Source: Cynocephalus volans
Lineage: Eukaryota; Chordata; Mammalia; Dermoptera; Cynocephalidae
Length of the DNA stretch: 64,000 nt
Reading direction: 5' to 3'
Assembly (NCBI RefSeq): GCF_027409185.1
Contig: NC_084472.1
Coordinates: forward strand, 49,463,427-49,527,426
The notes beneath the pieces were generated by a model. It ran no database searches. It was not told where the DNA came from and worked only from the letters and a program-made list of their open reading frames with translations. A program made the position numbers and the translations under genes. This document shows, one piece after another, positions 1 to 11,044 of the stretch; the stretch's first letter is position 1; each line of letters starts with the position of its first letter.

Positions 1-1134
1 TGATTAATACTATACATATGTGAGAAGTATAAAAGTATATAATTTTTAGTCCATCCTCTAGGCATTAGTTTAAGACTGCTTAGGGTATAAGCTTTTTCTG
101 TTGTGTCTTAATTAGTGTGTCACACTCTTTAAATTGCATAATTACTTAATAGAACAAGTTTAACTGGAAGATATTTAAACTAGTAACATGTTTACAGGAA
201 TCGTTTAAGACATTTTATTATCCTAGTTAAGCAGCCATCAAGAAGTTTTGTGATAAAACAGTAAGAGATATAAAAAATTTTTTTACTATAAAACTAATTT
301 TTCTAATTCAAAGTCTTCAATTTGATTATGTTTAACAGTGCATAATATTTGTTCTTTATGTTTGTGATTTGGTTTTATGTGCATTGCCATGCATATAAAA
401 AGGAAAATAATGTCCTTTCATGACATTTTCCCCAGTAATTAGATTTTCTCCTTTTTAAGTGAATTTTCCGTATCATTAAAACTTTTTTTTTTAACACCAA
501 AACCAAGACCATTTGGATGAAACTCTTTTAAGATGCACATGTGTACTTATCTTCCTAAATATACTACATAATTGATCTTTCAAGATATTGCTCTAATACA
601 CCATCATATAATGGTGATTTTATTGGCTCTATGGGATTTATTTGGGGAGTGCTGTGTACTTAAAATCTTATTTTGTAAATGAATTTTTCTTTTTGTAATA
701 TTTTGTGTGTGAAAAAAATTTGTAAAAAGTTTTTTTCTTGTAATTTTTACTTATTTACTTCTATGAGTGAATGATTCAGTTTCTTAAATTTCCTGTTGAT
801 TTTAATATGTTACTTTTAGTTATGTTTTAGATTTGTATTATAAAACAGCTTGTTATGATTATGTTTTATTTCTGTTCTATTTCTGACAGCACTCAATTCT
901 GAGTGAGGCCTTAGAGCCTGATGTTTAAAACTTTTGAGCTTTAGTACTTAGACTTTTGATACTTATTTGGGCAGTCAGTTTACTATCTTGAAATTGAATA
1001 TTTATCTACTGTATATATAATTGTTATAGTTATCAAATCTGGCACCTTTAGATAAATGGGGTGTTATACCATTTAAAAAGTCTTTAGGTAATGCTTTTTC
1101 TTATTTCTTATTTCCACTTTCTCTTTATTTTTAG
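1..1134 (+). other. POLI: POLI intron, upstream part
   Basis: AT-rich sequence with no recognisable coding exon on either strand. It ends in a pyrimidine-rich tract and an AG at 1133-1134 that serves as the acceptor of the first POLI exon seen here. The catalytic-core exons of POLI must lie upstream of the window. No clear repeat was recognised in this stretch. Confidence 0.6.
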
Positions 1135-1265
1135 AGTATGCCAAGATGGAAGGAAGCCCCATACGATAAGATTAGTAATCCGTCGGTATTCATCTGAGAA
1201 GCACTGTAGTCGTGAGACTCGTCAGTGTCCTATTCCATCTCATGTAATTCAGAAGTTAGGGACAG
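1135..1265 (+). CDS. POLI: DNA polymerase iota, internal exon (little-finger domain)
   Basis: This 131-nt exon encodes part of the little-finger domain of DNA polymerase iota, a Y-family translesion polymerase that inserts nucleotides opposite damaged template bases in the nucleus. Reading from base 1136 gives VCQDGRKPHTIRL and then a stretch ending CPIPSHVIQKLGTG, which I recognise as POLI just before its NYDVMTP segment. It is bounded by an acceptor AG at 1133-1134 and a donor GT at 1266-1267 (GTATGC). The exon starts with one base of a split codon and ends with the first base of a glycine codon that is completed by the exon at 6206. The catalytic palm and fingers are encoded upstream, outside the window. 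Identification rests on remembered human protein, and the frame and phases agree across all three exons. Confidence 0.93.
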
Positions 1266-1957
1266 GTATGCACTAGTTTTCTAAGAATTTAATTTACAGA
1301 TTAAACTCTTAAAAAACAAATTGCAAATTAGAAATCTGCTCCAAAAATGGAGGGTCTTCACAGGGAGTTAGCAAGCAATTAAATGTTTTTATTCTATCAG
1401 GAATTTTCAGTGGAAAACTCTGTTGTTGTTTTTAAATAGATAATAAAAGTAAAGACTTGGCTGAATGTTTCCCAGATTCAAAGAGAACAAAACTGTGACA
1501 GTTATGCAGTGTGAAATAACTTTGTTATGGGCATTTAGATTGTTTCCATTTTTTGGCTATTATGAAAAATGGTGCTGTGAACATTTGTGTGCAAGTCATT
1601 GGGTGGATATATGTTTTCATTTATCTTGGGTAGATTGCAAGGAGTGGAATTGCTGGATCACATGGTAAGATGAACCATTTATATAACTGCTAAACTTTTT
1701 TCCAAAGTGGATGTAACAATTTACATTCTTACCACCAGTGTATGAGGGTTCCAGTTTTTCCATATCCTCACCAACATTTGGTATTATCAGTCTCTTTAAT
1801 TATAATTGTTCTAGTGGTATATAGTGGTATTTAATTGTGATTTTTCTTTTATGGATAGTACTTCTGTTGTCATATCTAAAAATTTGCCTAACTCAAAAGT
1901 CGTAGATATTTTCTTATGTATTCTCTTACAAGTTTTATAGTTTTTAGCTTTATGTTT

Positions 1958-2068
1958 TTTCTGGTTTTGTTTTTTTGCGGCAGCTGGCCAGTACAGGGAT
2001 CAAACTGGACATTGGTGTTATCAGCGCCACACTATAACCAACCGAACTAACCAGCCAGCCCTGTTTTA
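1958..2068 (-). mobile_element. tRNA-Ile-derived SINE (t-SINE type)
   Basis: On the minus strand this is a tRNA-Ile-like head, including an A-box-like segment, ending in GGCCAGCTGCC and an A-rich tail (the T-run at the left). There is no tRNA-unrelated body. It is flanked by a perfect 12-bp target-site duplication, agctttatgttt, at 1946-1957 and 2069-2080, which proves retrotransposition into the older L1. The structure fits the dermopteran t-SINE family; a bat VES-like element is the alternative. Confidence 0.85.
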
Positions 2069-2750
2069 AGCTTTATGTTTAGGTCCGTTTTGAGTTAATT
2101 TTTTGTGTGGTATAGAGTTAGTGTCTTAGTTCAGTCTTTTGCATATTGATATCCAGATGTTCCAGGAGCATTTGTTTAAAAGACTATGCTTTACCTATTG
2201 AACTGCCATGGCATCTTTCTCCAAATTTATTGACCATAAGTATAAGAGTTTATTTCTTGACTTTGTTGTCCCATTGCTCTGTATGTTTATCTTTATACCG
2301 ATTCTACCTTATCTTGATTACTGTTAAGTTTTGAAATTAAGTAGTATAACTTTTCCAGCTTTATTCTTTTAAAAAATTGTTTTGGCTGTTTATAGTCCTA
2401 GATTTTTGTTTGTGGGAAATTTTAAAATAGTAATTTGACTTCTTTCTCAGATTTTCTAATTATTTTGAGTCTGTTTTGGTAATTTGTGTCTTCTAGGAAT
2501 TTGTGCATTTTGTCCAACTTGTCTAATTTGTTGGCATGAAGTTGTTAATAGTCCCTTTAGTCCCTTTAACTTTTGTAGGTCTATAGTGATATTTCCTCTT
2601 TCATTCCTGATTTTTGTTAATTTGTGTATTCTCTTTTTTTCTTTGTCATTCTAGCAAAAATTCATCAGTTTTCTTGATCTCTTCCAAGATCCAACATTTG
2701 GTATCCTTGATTCTCTATTGTTTTTCTACTTTCTATTTCATTTATTTATT

Positions 2751-2806
2751 TATTTATTTAATTTTGGCAGTTGGCTGGCCCAGGGATCTGAACCCTTGAC
2801 CTTGTC
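2751..2806 (-). mobile_element. 5'-truncated tRNA-Ile-derived SINE fragment
   Basis: The 3' part of the same SINE is visible on the minus strand: 'ggcagttggctggcccaggga' region at about 2766-2787, preceded by a TTTA-rich reversed tail at 2739-2762. Only the B-box half of the tRNA head is left. It interrupts the older L1, whose sequence resumes at about 2807. Confidence 0.65.
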
Positions 2807-3290
2807 GTTTATTTCTGCTCTGATCTTTATTATTTCCTTTTTTTCTGCTTGCTTTAAGTTTAATTTGCCTCCCCCTCCCAGTTTCTTAAGATGAATACTT
2901 AGATAATTTATTTCATACTTCTTTTCAAGTAATTAAGATTAAAGTTATACATTTCCTTTTAAGCAAGCTGTGCTTTAGCTGCATTCCATAAATTTTGTTG
3001 TGTTTATTTTTCATTAAGATCAAAATAGTTTCTGATATCCCTTGTGATTTCTTTTTTACCCCTAAACTTACTTAGAATTTTTTTTTTAGTTTCCAAATAT
3101 TTGATGATTTCCCTGTTGTTGATTTCTAATTTAATTTCATGTTGAGCAGAGAACATACTTTGACTAATTTCAATCCTTTTAAATTTATTGAAACTTATTT
3201 TATTGCCTAGCATATGGTCTATCCTGGAGAATGTGCCATTTGTGCTTGAAGAGTTAAGCAACAGTATCTAGCAACTCAACTTAATTAAAA

Positions 3291-3420
3291 TTCATCCAGC
3301 ATGGCTGGATGTATGATTCTTGATAGTGTTTTTCTTCCCATACCTTGAATATGTCATTCTACTGTCTTTCGGTTTCTGTTGTTTTTGATGAGAAGTTAAC
3401 TTTTAAACATCAGTCTCCTT
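3291..3420 (-). repeat. Old LINE-1 fragment, antisense (left part)
   Basis: Minus-strand sequence resembling a further old L1 segment (the 'tgatgagaagtt' phrase near 3388 is typical of L1M relatives). It seems to continue at about 4315, with unrelated sequence between. Family assignment is by memory only. Confidence 0.4.
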
Positions 3421-4314
3421 CCAATCAGTAGATACACAGGAATTCGAACAGGGAGTTTCAAATAAAGAATTATTAAACTATAGTAGGGGAGTGACTATAA
3501 AAGTATAAAGAGCGCACTAAAGGACATCCCAGGACTAAGTAAAAAGTTTGTCTACAGCTAGACAAACTAGAAAGGGGAACCCCTTTCTCCCTAGAAGGCA
3601 TGGTTGTACAACACTGGATGATGGAGAAATCTAGTGAGTTATCTGGCCCAGAGCTGGTTCATAGTAACTGGGCAAAAAGAAAACCACTTTCTGATCTGTG
3701 AATGAGCTGAGGCTGGTGGGTGGGCATACAGAAAGATTTGGATGTTGTGATCTTGCTCACTGCCAGGGCAGCACATGACTGGGGTATACAGAATCCTTGT
3801 TCGGAAGCTTCTGGAAACTGCCCTTCAGGATGCAGGCAAGCTGAGACAGGTGTGTGGTTGTGCTGAAGGAATCTGCATTCTGCTGCCAGCGCAAAGGTGG
3901 AGGGCATGATACCTGAAGACAAAGGGCTGGAGGAAACAATGTGCTAGGTATAGGCAAGTCAAGGATGGTGGGTGGGCATGAAAGGAAGTCAGGGTACAGT
4001 TTACAGCACTGGCTTGGAATATACAGTGTTTGAGTTGGTAGGGCCATGGTAAGGTGGTCACTGGGCCTTGGCCAGGGCTTGAAGTTGTCGAGGGACTGTA
4101 TGTTCCACAAACCTTGCAACAGGAGCAAGAAAAAGTAAATGGCGGTACATTGGAACTAGGAAGAAAAGACCTCCCTTCCCCCTACAATGCTCCTCTAGTG
4201 CTCTCTGCTGATACAGCTAACATAGTGTTCACTGTAAAAAATTTTGAGTCCATTATTGCGGAGCAGGTACTAAAAGGTGAATTTGGTGGTGAGACAATAA
4301 ATTGTCAGTAGGCA
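3421..4314. other. Unassigned block inside antisense L1 sequence
   Basis: About 890 bp of more balanced base composition (GC clearly above the flanks) separates two L1-like blocks. It contains open frames of 85-123 codons on both strands, but none has splice signals, a start context or a recognisable protein, and overlapping frames on both strands argue against coding. It is probably an inserted repeat (LTR or internal ERV sequence is possible), but I cannot name the family. Confidence 0.35.
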
Positions 4315-5990
4315 CAGTTGTTCTCATTTATGTGATGAGTCATTTGTCTTACTATAGTCTTTGAGTGGTTTATGACATGTCTCAGTGTGGAATCTCTTTG
4401 TGTTTATCCTACTTGGGGTTTACTGATTTCTCGGGGTTTCTTGATTCTATAGATTAATTTTTTAAAAAATAAAATTTGGGGAGTTTTTGGCCCTTATTTC
4501 TTCAGATTCTTTCTTTCCCCCTTTTTCTTCTTTTCTTCTGGGACTTCCATTGGGTGTATATTGGTATACTTGATAATGTTCCACAGGTCTGTGCATCTGT
4601 GTTTATTTTTCTTCAATTTTTTTCTCTTCTTTTTCAGAGTATATCATTTCTGTTGTGCTATCTTTAGATTCTCTGATTCATTTGTCATCTCCAAACTCCT
4701 GTTGCCCATCTAATGGTTTTTCTGGGACTTTTTTTGGTTATTGTACTTTTTAACTCTAGAATTTCCATTTTTTTTGTTTGTGTGTTTGGTTTCTTTTATT
4801 GTGATTCTTTCTTTTTTTGTATTTGATATCATATTTTACTTTAATTCTTTAAACATGATTTTCTTTTATCGTTTGGACACATATATAGTAGCAACTTTGA
4901 AGTCTTTGCTAAATCCAACTCAATTTATATTGACTGTTTTTCCTCTGGAATATGAATCACACTTTTTTTGTATGTATTGAAATATTTTATTGAAAATTGG
5001 ATATTTTAAACAATGTACTATAGCAACTCTGCATTTAGATTTTTTTTTCTATAAAGTTTTCTTTCTTTTTCTTTTCTTTTTGTAGTTGTCTGGATTTCAT
5101 TTGTAGAATCTACCTCCTCTTGTTTTGCAGCCACTGATTTCTCCACCCAGTTTTTTCCTAATTTTATTTTTTTAATTCAAATTTTTATTTTTTATTTTGG
5201 CGTCCTAAGAAGTTACCCCTGTGTCTATAGAGCCTAGTGGTTAGCCAGTGATTGGTCAAAGGTTTTACTCAAACACTAGAGCCTGGATGCCTTTCATCCT
5301 CTGCCAGTGGAGAAGTGCATGGGTTGGAGAGGACTTTGAAACCTTAGGTCATTTTCAGGCTTATTTCCTCGTAGGCCCTCTTGTATCTACTCTGGGTGTG
5401 TGTGGTGCCATTTTAGTCAGGAATGTGTGGAGAGCTTGGGCCCTCTCTTGGCCTTCCCTCCATATGCTTGCAGCCTCCCAGTCAACTAGCGTTGTGAGGA
5501 GAGCTTATCTCGTGCCTCTCTGGTTCTCATTACCAGATCTCCTGGTTAAATTCCTGGCTGGTCCACTAATCTTTCATTCACCTCAACCACAACTACACCT
5601 TCAGGCTAGCAGAGCTGCAGAATTTCCTCATTCATTTTCTACCAAGTTTGCTCATTTTACTGGCAACACTGCTGAGTATTGGCTTTTGCCCTCTGCTTCA
5701 GCTCAGGTCTGTTTCCTCTGTCAGTGAAGTTGCTGGCTTTCACTGCTAGCCTTACCCCTGGTAGTACTACAGCTGAGCTGTGTAAAGGGGCATGGAAACA
5801 GTCCTAGCCAATAAGGCTACTGTCTCCCACTTTCTTACCTAAGTTCTAATAGCTGTTTATAAATTGGTGCTTCTTACTTTGTTTGCCTTTGGTTCATTTT
5901 CAGATCCACAAAATGGTTGTTTTTGACTGTTTTGTTCAGTTTTATAGTAATCTTTTGGGGAGAGGATTTTCTGGCTACATCACTTTGCTA
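4315..5990 (-). repeat. Old LINE-1 5'-region remnant, antisense
   Basis: The plus strand at 4380-4680 shows phrases I associate with reverse-complemented L1M 5' sequence (tcttcagattctttctttc, then a segment on 'gttccacaggtctgtgcat'). The block runs on through a T-rich stretch and a moderately GC-rich stretch at 5240-5760 that may be degenerate L1 5' UTR. The frame at 5248-5727 belongs to this repeat and is not a gene. Boundaries and subfamily are uncertain. Confidence 0.5.
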
Positions 5991-6205
5991 TTATCAGGAG
6001 TCCCATATTTCAACTTTCCTGAAAACTTTAAGTCATTTGGTATTCAGTGTTAGTATCAAGATGTTGCAGTTTAGTATATAAATGCTCAATGATATCTACC
6101 TAGGACTTAAATTTCTTAATCTAAGCAATATAAATTTTATTCAGCTCTCAATATTAATTATGATATGATGTGTTTAGATATTGTCTTCTTAAACATTTTA
6201 TTTAG

Positions 6206-6411
6206 GAAATTATGACGCGATGACCCCAATACTTGATATACTTATGAAACTTTTTCGAAATATGGTGAATGTGAAGATGCCTTTTCACCTTACCCTTCTA
6301 AGTGTGTGCTTCTGCAACCTTAAAGCAATAAATACTACTAAGAGAGGGCCTATTGATAATTACTTAACACCATCGTTATCAACAACTTCACACTCTGGCA
6401 AGCGCAGTTTT
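6206..6411 (+). CDS. POLI: DNA polymerase iota exon: end of little finger and PIP box
   Basis: This 206-nt exon opens with two bases that complete the glycine of LGTG and then reads NYDAMTP, followed by the end of the little finger (LLSVCFCNLKAINTT). The stretch after it, RGPIDNYL at 6343-6366, aligns with the PCNA-interacting PIP box of human POLI (KGLIDYYL). The hydrophobic and aromatic anchors Ile, Tyr and Leu are kept, but the Leu after Gly is Pro and the first Tyr is Asn. The PIP box is what brings the polymerase to PCNA at stalled forks. Acceptor AG is at 6204-6205 and donor GTAAGT at 6412. The exon ends on a complete Phe codon, in phase with the exon at 8021. Confidence 0.94.
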
Positions 6412-8020
6412 GTAAGTATACTCTTATTGAATTTATGTGGTTAAATTACAAATCTAAGTGTGTGTTTAACTGATGTAATTCAGGGATTCTTTTGGGTGAC
6501 ACTGTTTGGATGATTTGCTTGTTTAGAGTATCTGTCATATTACAGCTGCTGGCCTTAAACATATTGTGATCTAAGAAAACATAAGCATCATAAAAGAGAA
6601 AAACCTGTATGGAACTTTCCTGTGTCAGAAGTGTTATATTTTAAAGCAGTATACAGGAATATGATGGATTAGCTCATAAATATGAAGATATTTCCAAATA
6701 TTAGAAATCAAATTTTTTTGTCTGTCAGTTTATACATAAGCTACTAGTTCCCTTTTCACAATTTTTTATTAAAATATCTAAATTTTCTTGATTTTGAAAT
6801 TATATTGAATTCTGATAGCAACTTTGAAGAACTGACTACTGATTTTACAGTCGTGGAATTTAAAAGTGTGCCAATAGAGAGGCAGAGGCCAATCACATTT
6901 TCAAATGACTAAAACAAAACTCCTATATAGATGAACCTCTGTTTAGTAAAAGTGAGATGCTTTAAAAAATAGTTATCTTACTGAATTGTTAATGCTTATA
7001 ATGAACTCTAATTTAAAATATTTTTATTTATTATTGTTTAATCAGTGTAATTTTAGTAATATTTTCATTTCCATTTATGTTTAAAATGAGAACAGAATAG
7101 TGTTATGGAAATAGTGGCCAATGATCTCTTCAACTTACTTTTTTCTGGGACTCTTTTTATTCCATTTATTAACTAAAATTTAAAAAGATTTACTTGTTAT
7201 GTTTTAATTAATCTGTACAATGAAAATCAAAAGTTTCTAATTTACAGTGGCATTACAGAAGTAAATGTATGTGAAAGTACCTTGTACTTGTATATATCTG
7301 GCACACAGTAGTAAGTGCTCAATAAATATAATGGCTTGAATCTCTTCTAACCCTTTTACTTTTTTGAAGTTACTGTTGTATTGATGTTTACTGAGTTATA
7401 TTTGGCTGTATAAATGTTTTTATGGTACTTAAAATGAGGGGAAATTTAAATGAAAAACTTTCTATAGAAAAACTATGCAAATTAGAATTGAAAGTGTTTT
7501 TAAATTTGTATTTATGTGAATGTTAAATAGTGTTAAATCTTAGTAATAATATTGGATTTTTGCTATAGAAATACTTATTTTCTTTCTGTTAAATGTTACT
7601 CTTTAAAATAGTAATTTTTGGAAAACCAGTCCTTGATGCTCTACGGGTGTACTTTTTAAAAAACCCATAGGTGAATCACTTACTTTTTCTAGGCCATCAT
7701 TTTTTTTATTTACATAGTTGGAAGTTTGAATACATGATTGTTAAGAGCCTTTCCACGTCTCCAAATGCATACTTAACTCTGGTTTAGTGCTATCTAGGAA
7801 GGAAACCTCTTCCTGGAACAGTGAGTAAAGATCCACACAATAGTGTGACTAATTATGGTAGATTAATCATCTCTAGTTGTTTGGAACTGGCCACAAAGGA
7901 TTGAGTTGTTGAGCAGGATAGAAACATGTTGTCAGATAATAAACTATAGGCACACTTCAGTAGCATGGATATTTAAAAGATATCAAATATATAAATTATT
8001 CTGCTATCCTTGTGTTCTAG
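6412..8020 (+). other. POLI: POLI last intron
   Basis: AT-rich intron between a strong GTAAGT donor and an AG acceptor at 8019-8020. The only repeat I can suggest is a short L2/MIR-like 3' end at about 7280-7335, with the 'ctggcacacagtag...gctcaataaat' phrase typical of those old elements. The remainder shows nothing recognisable on either strand. Confidence 0.6.
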
Positions 8021-8842
8021 AAAATGAAAGACACTCACATGGAAGATTTTTCCAAAGACAAAGAAACAAACTGGGATTTTCTACCAAGTAGAAGAATTGA
8101 AAGTACGAGAACTGGAGAGTCTCCAGTAGATACTACAAATGTTTCTAAAGAAAAAGACATTAATGAATTTCCACTCTGTTCACTTCCTGAGGATGTTGAC
8201 CAAGAAGTCTTTAAGCAGCTCCCAGTAGATATTCAAGAAGAAATCCTGTCTGGAAAATCTAGAGAAACACTTCAAGGGAAAGGAAGTTTGAGTTGGCCAT
8301 TACATGCCTCTAGAGGAGTATTATCTTTCTTTTCTACAAAACAAATGCAAGATACTCCTTTAAATCCTAGAGATCATTTATCCAATAGCAAGCAGGTATC
8401 TTCTGTATCTCCTTGTGAACCCGGAACATCTGGCTTAAATAGCAGTAGTTCTTCTTACCTGTCTAGTCAAAAGGATTATTCATATTATGTAGATAATAGA
8501 TTAAAAAATGAACGAATGGGTCAAGGACCTAAAGAGTCTCAAGGATTGCACTTTTCAAATACAAACCCTGCTGTATCTGTTTTCCATTTATTTCCGAATT
8601 TGCAGCGTGAGAAACTTTTCTCCAAAAACCGAACTTCAGATAGCCACAAGCAAACAATAGCAACAGTCTCTCATCATGAAGGACTTACAGAAAATAGAGA
8701 GCATGATTCTGTTGATGAGAAAATTACTTTTCCTTCTGATATTGATCCTCACGTTTTCTATGAACTACCAGAAGAGATACAGAAAGAACTGTGGGCTGAA
8801 TGGAAGAGAACAGGATCAGATTTCCACACTGTACATAAATAA
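8021..8842 (+). CDS. POLI: DNA polymerase iota terminal exon with two ubiquitin-binding motifs
   Basis: The terminal coding exon (273 residues plus TAA) encodes the flexible C-terminal tail of polymerase iota. It starts at a codon boundary with KMKDTHMED after an AG acceptor. Two ubiquitin-binding motifs (UBM) are visible. The first, at 8168-8248, holds LPEDVDQEVF and QLPVDIQEEIL. The second, at 8729-8803, holds FPSDIDPHVF and ELPEEIQKELW. Both keep the Leu-Pro pair that contacts ubiquitin, so recruitment to monoubiquitinated PCNA should be intact. Between them lies a Ser-rich low-complexity linker of about 160 residues. The ending WKRTGSDFHTVHK closely matches human POLI. With the two upstream exons the window holds about the last 385 residues of a protein of about 715-740. 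I see no break or frameshift. Confidence 0.96.
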   Translation, partial: KMKDTHMEDFSKDKETNWDFLPSRRIESTRTGESPVDTTNVSKEKDINEFPLCSLPEDVDQEVFKQLPVDIQEEILSGKSRETLQGKGSLSWPLHASRGVLSFFSTKQMQDTPLNPRDHLSNSKQVSSVSPCEPGTSGLNSSSSSYLSSQKDYSYYVDNRLKNERMGQGPKESQGLHFSNTNPAVSVFHLFPNLQREKLFSKNRTSDSHKQTIATVSHHEGLTENREHDSVDEKITFPSDIDPHVFYELPEEIQKELWAEWKRTGSDFHTVHK

Positions 8843-9125
8843 GCATGTTCAGAAAAAAGGTCTAAAAAGCAAGGAAAGTACCATTGTTCTCTGATTAGCA
8901 GTTTATTAAGCTCTTCTAAATTAAACACTAATAGACATTCAATAATGTAGAAACCTAATGTAAAACATTCCAGATAAAGCAAGAATAGTTTGGGGAAGTA
9001 AATTCCAGCATAAAGCATAAAAATATTCATAACAGAAGAAATAATGTAAAAGATTATTTTCCTCTTATTTCTAAAGCTGTTTTATATTGCTTTTCAATAA
9101 AATATCATGGTCAGCACTAGTACAT
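8843..9125 (+). other. POLI: POLI 3' UTR
   Basis: AT-rich sequence after the TAA, with no repeat recognised, running to a canonical polyadenylation signal at 9096-9101. The 3' end of the transcript is inferred to lie 10-30 bases past that signal. Longer alternative 3' ends cannot be excluded. Confidence 0.6.
9096..9101 (+). terminator. POLI: Polyadenylation signal AATAAA of POLI
   Basis: This is the canonical hexamer found 254 bases past the POLI stop codon, in a T-rich setting with the GT-containing 'catggtcagcactagt' just downstream. It is the first AATAAA after the stop. Confidence 0.65.
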
Positions 9126-10540
9126 TTTTCGTAAATTGAGAGGAAGATGTATATGCCTGCATATAAAATCTAGCCTTGTCAAATCAAATCATTACTATGC
9201 TACAGAGTAAAGAACAATTTTTTTCTGTGAAATATGTAATATCTCAAGCAGTATGGCTTAATCAGAAATCCTACTGCTAATTAGCCTATTAAAAATGTAG
9301 ATATTTTTGACTAAAGTACCACATACTATTTAATAAGTTGACTTTTAAAATACCAAAGCAATATACTGTATATTCAATTAGTGCTTCTTTGTACACCTAG
9401 AACCTACCACAATGCCCAGCACCCTGAGTTCATTCAATAAGTACTGAATGAATGAATGGTGTGGCTAGAACCAGGATGGGGAATTGGGGATGGGAGAAGT
9501 ACATATGTTGTAGAGAACAATGGTAGAAGGAGCTCTCCATACAATTAGATAAGGGAAAAATGGATACCAGGAATGTAAGGCAATAGGCCTGTAAGAATAC
9601 TGGATGGTGGAAGAAGTTCGTTTCCCTGTAGGCAGTTTGTAGGGTCTGAGTGCAATGAACAAGATGTTTTTGCATTTTCTCTACATTGGGAGATGAGATT
9701 AAGGATGTCATACCAACCACAAATATATACTGTTACTAAATTGGTGAGTGTCCTCTTTGTCACATTGTTATTACCTTCCCCTTTAGCCTTCCAGATTAAA
9801 AATTGGATATAAGATTCAGGACATTATTTCAAGACATAGAGGATGTTTTTAGAACACACCAAAGTGTCCCTCAGCACTGATTTGGGGGAGTTCGTGGTCT
9901 CAAGTTTGTAATTTTTGCAGATGTAATCTAAGGAAAAGACTTTAAAAATAGGTATATGAATGTGAATAAAGAGTAGCAAAAATAATTTTCAGGTCAGCAA
10001 TTTTAACTTGGACTCTTTGGAATTTGAAAATTCCCTAGCACTCAAGGAATTTTAACAGGCAGTTTGGGATTATCAAAAAAAAATAACTTGGAGCAAAAAC
10101 AGCAGAAGTTTTTCATGCATATACTTAGTGCTCTGGATCAAGGACTATAGCATTTTCTGCGTGTAGTATTCTGGTAAGGTAGTTAAACTCATAAAAAAGA
10201 GTATATCACTTGTAAACAAATCATTTTTTAAAAAATTCTAATAATCCTGTAATGATTTCAGGAAAAACAGCTAGAAATGTTTTAAGAAAAATGGTTAAGT
10301 GGAAAAGTGAGAAAGTAAATGGTTATGCCAAGTTTAAAAAGAGAAGGTAAGATAGTTCAAAGTATAGTTTCTAGAGCGGAAATGCAAGGGGTATCTCTCA
10401 CAGTTCTACTTATTTTGTGGCCTTAAGTTAGTCTTTCAACATCTTTAGGCCTAGAATGAACTTTTTAGGTTATCTTTTATCTCTCTGCTTTTAAGATTAC
10501 CTCTTTTTTCTTTAGATTTCTGCAGATTTACTATGTTTGG
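9126..10540. other. Intergenic sequence with an L2-like 3' end
   Basis: Start of the POLI-STARD6 intergenic gap. At about 9380-9465 there is an L2-like 3' end, with 'cctagaacctaccacaatgc' followed by 'attcaataagtactgaatgaatgaatgg'-type sequence split over 9432-9460. Small antisense frames at 9430-9763 have no support. Otherwise nothing was recognised. Confidence 0.5.
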
Positions 10541-11040
10541 AAGTGTCAAAGTAAATTAATCATCTGGTTGAGAAAACAGGAGAGTTTATTTGAGAATTCC
10601 TTAAGACTGCAGTCGAGAAGACACAGATTCAAGAGTCCTTGAATCATGTGTTCCAAAGAAGAAAAACGTGAGGGGCGTTTAAAGGAAAATACCTGGTTAA
10701 AAAAGTGGTGGTTACAAAAATGATTGTTGTTAAAATGTGTCAAACAGCCTTGGCAATAAGGGATTGGTTGTTAACAGTTCTTTGAGGTGGGCTTTGGTCT
10801 GGGACTTTCCAGTTTGGCAGAGAGAGTAGTGAAAAGTGGCAGTCTGCAGATTCATAGCATAGAAAAAGAAAGAAGCTCCTTACCCAGGAAGTCTCAGTTT
10901 ATGCGATACAGCTGAATGCAAAATTTCAGAACTATTTACTCAGGAAGTCGTGACTTCAGTGATATGGCAGAGTACAAAGTTTCAGAGTGTTCCCATTTAA
11001 GACATGCCTGAAACTCAAGCTGAGTTGACCTCCTTGCTCC
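10541..11040. other. Unassigned repeat-like block
   Basis: About 500 bp with a different texture from its neighbours. It holds two imperfect copies of a short phrase: 'acccaggaagtctcagtttatgcgatacag' type sequence near 10883-10912 and 'actcaggaagtcgtgacttcagtgatatgg' type near 10939-10967. This hints at an LTR or ERV-internal remnant, but I cannot name the family. There is no credible gene. Confidence 0.3.
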
Positions 11041-11044
11041 TTTT

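Larger units (their letters stand above)
1480..3290 (-). repeat. Old LINE-1, antisense, with SINE insertions
   Basis: Read on the minus strand this resembles the 3' half of L1 ORF2. The plus strand at 1530-1790 carries the familiar reverse complement of the L1 3' end (the phrases around 'ttggctattatgaaaa' and 'ggagtggaattgctgga'), and 3180-3250 matches the reverse complement of the L1 endonuclease/RT junction. Many stops interrupt it, so it is old and inactive. Two younger SINEs have landed inside it at about 1958 and 2751. It lies in a POLI intron, antisense to the gene. Ends are approximate. Confidence 0.7.

Noticed and set aside
3004-3261. 85-codon minus-strand frame
   Set aside because: It is a fragment of the endonuclease/RT region of an old antisense L1 (contains IDHMLGNK-like text).
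5248-5727. 159-codon plus-strand frame
   Set aside because: Lies within a degenerate L1-like block in a POLI intron; no splice signals, no recognisable domain.
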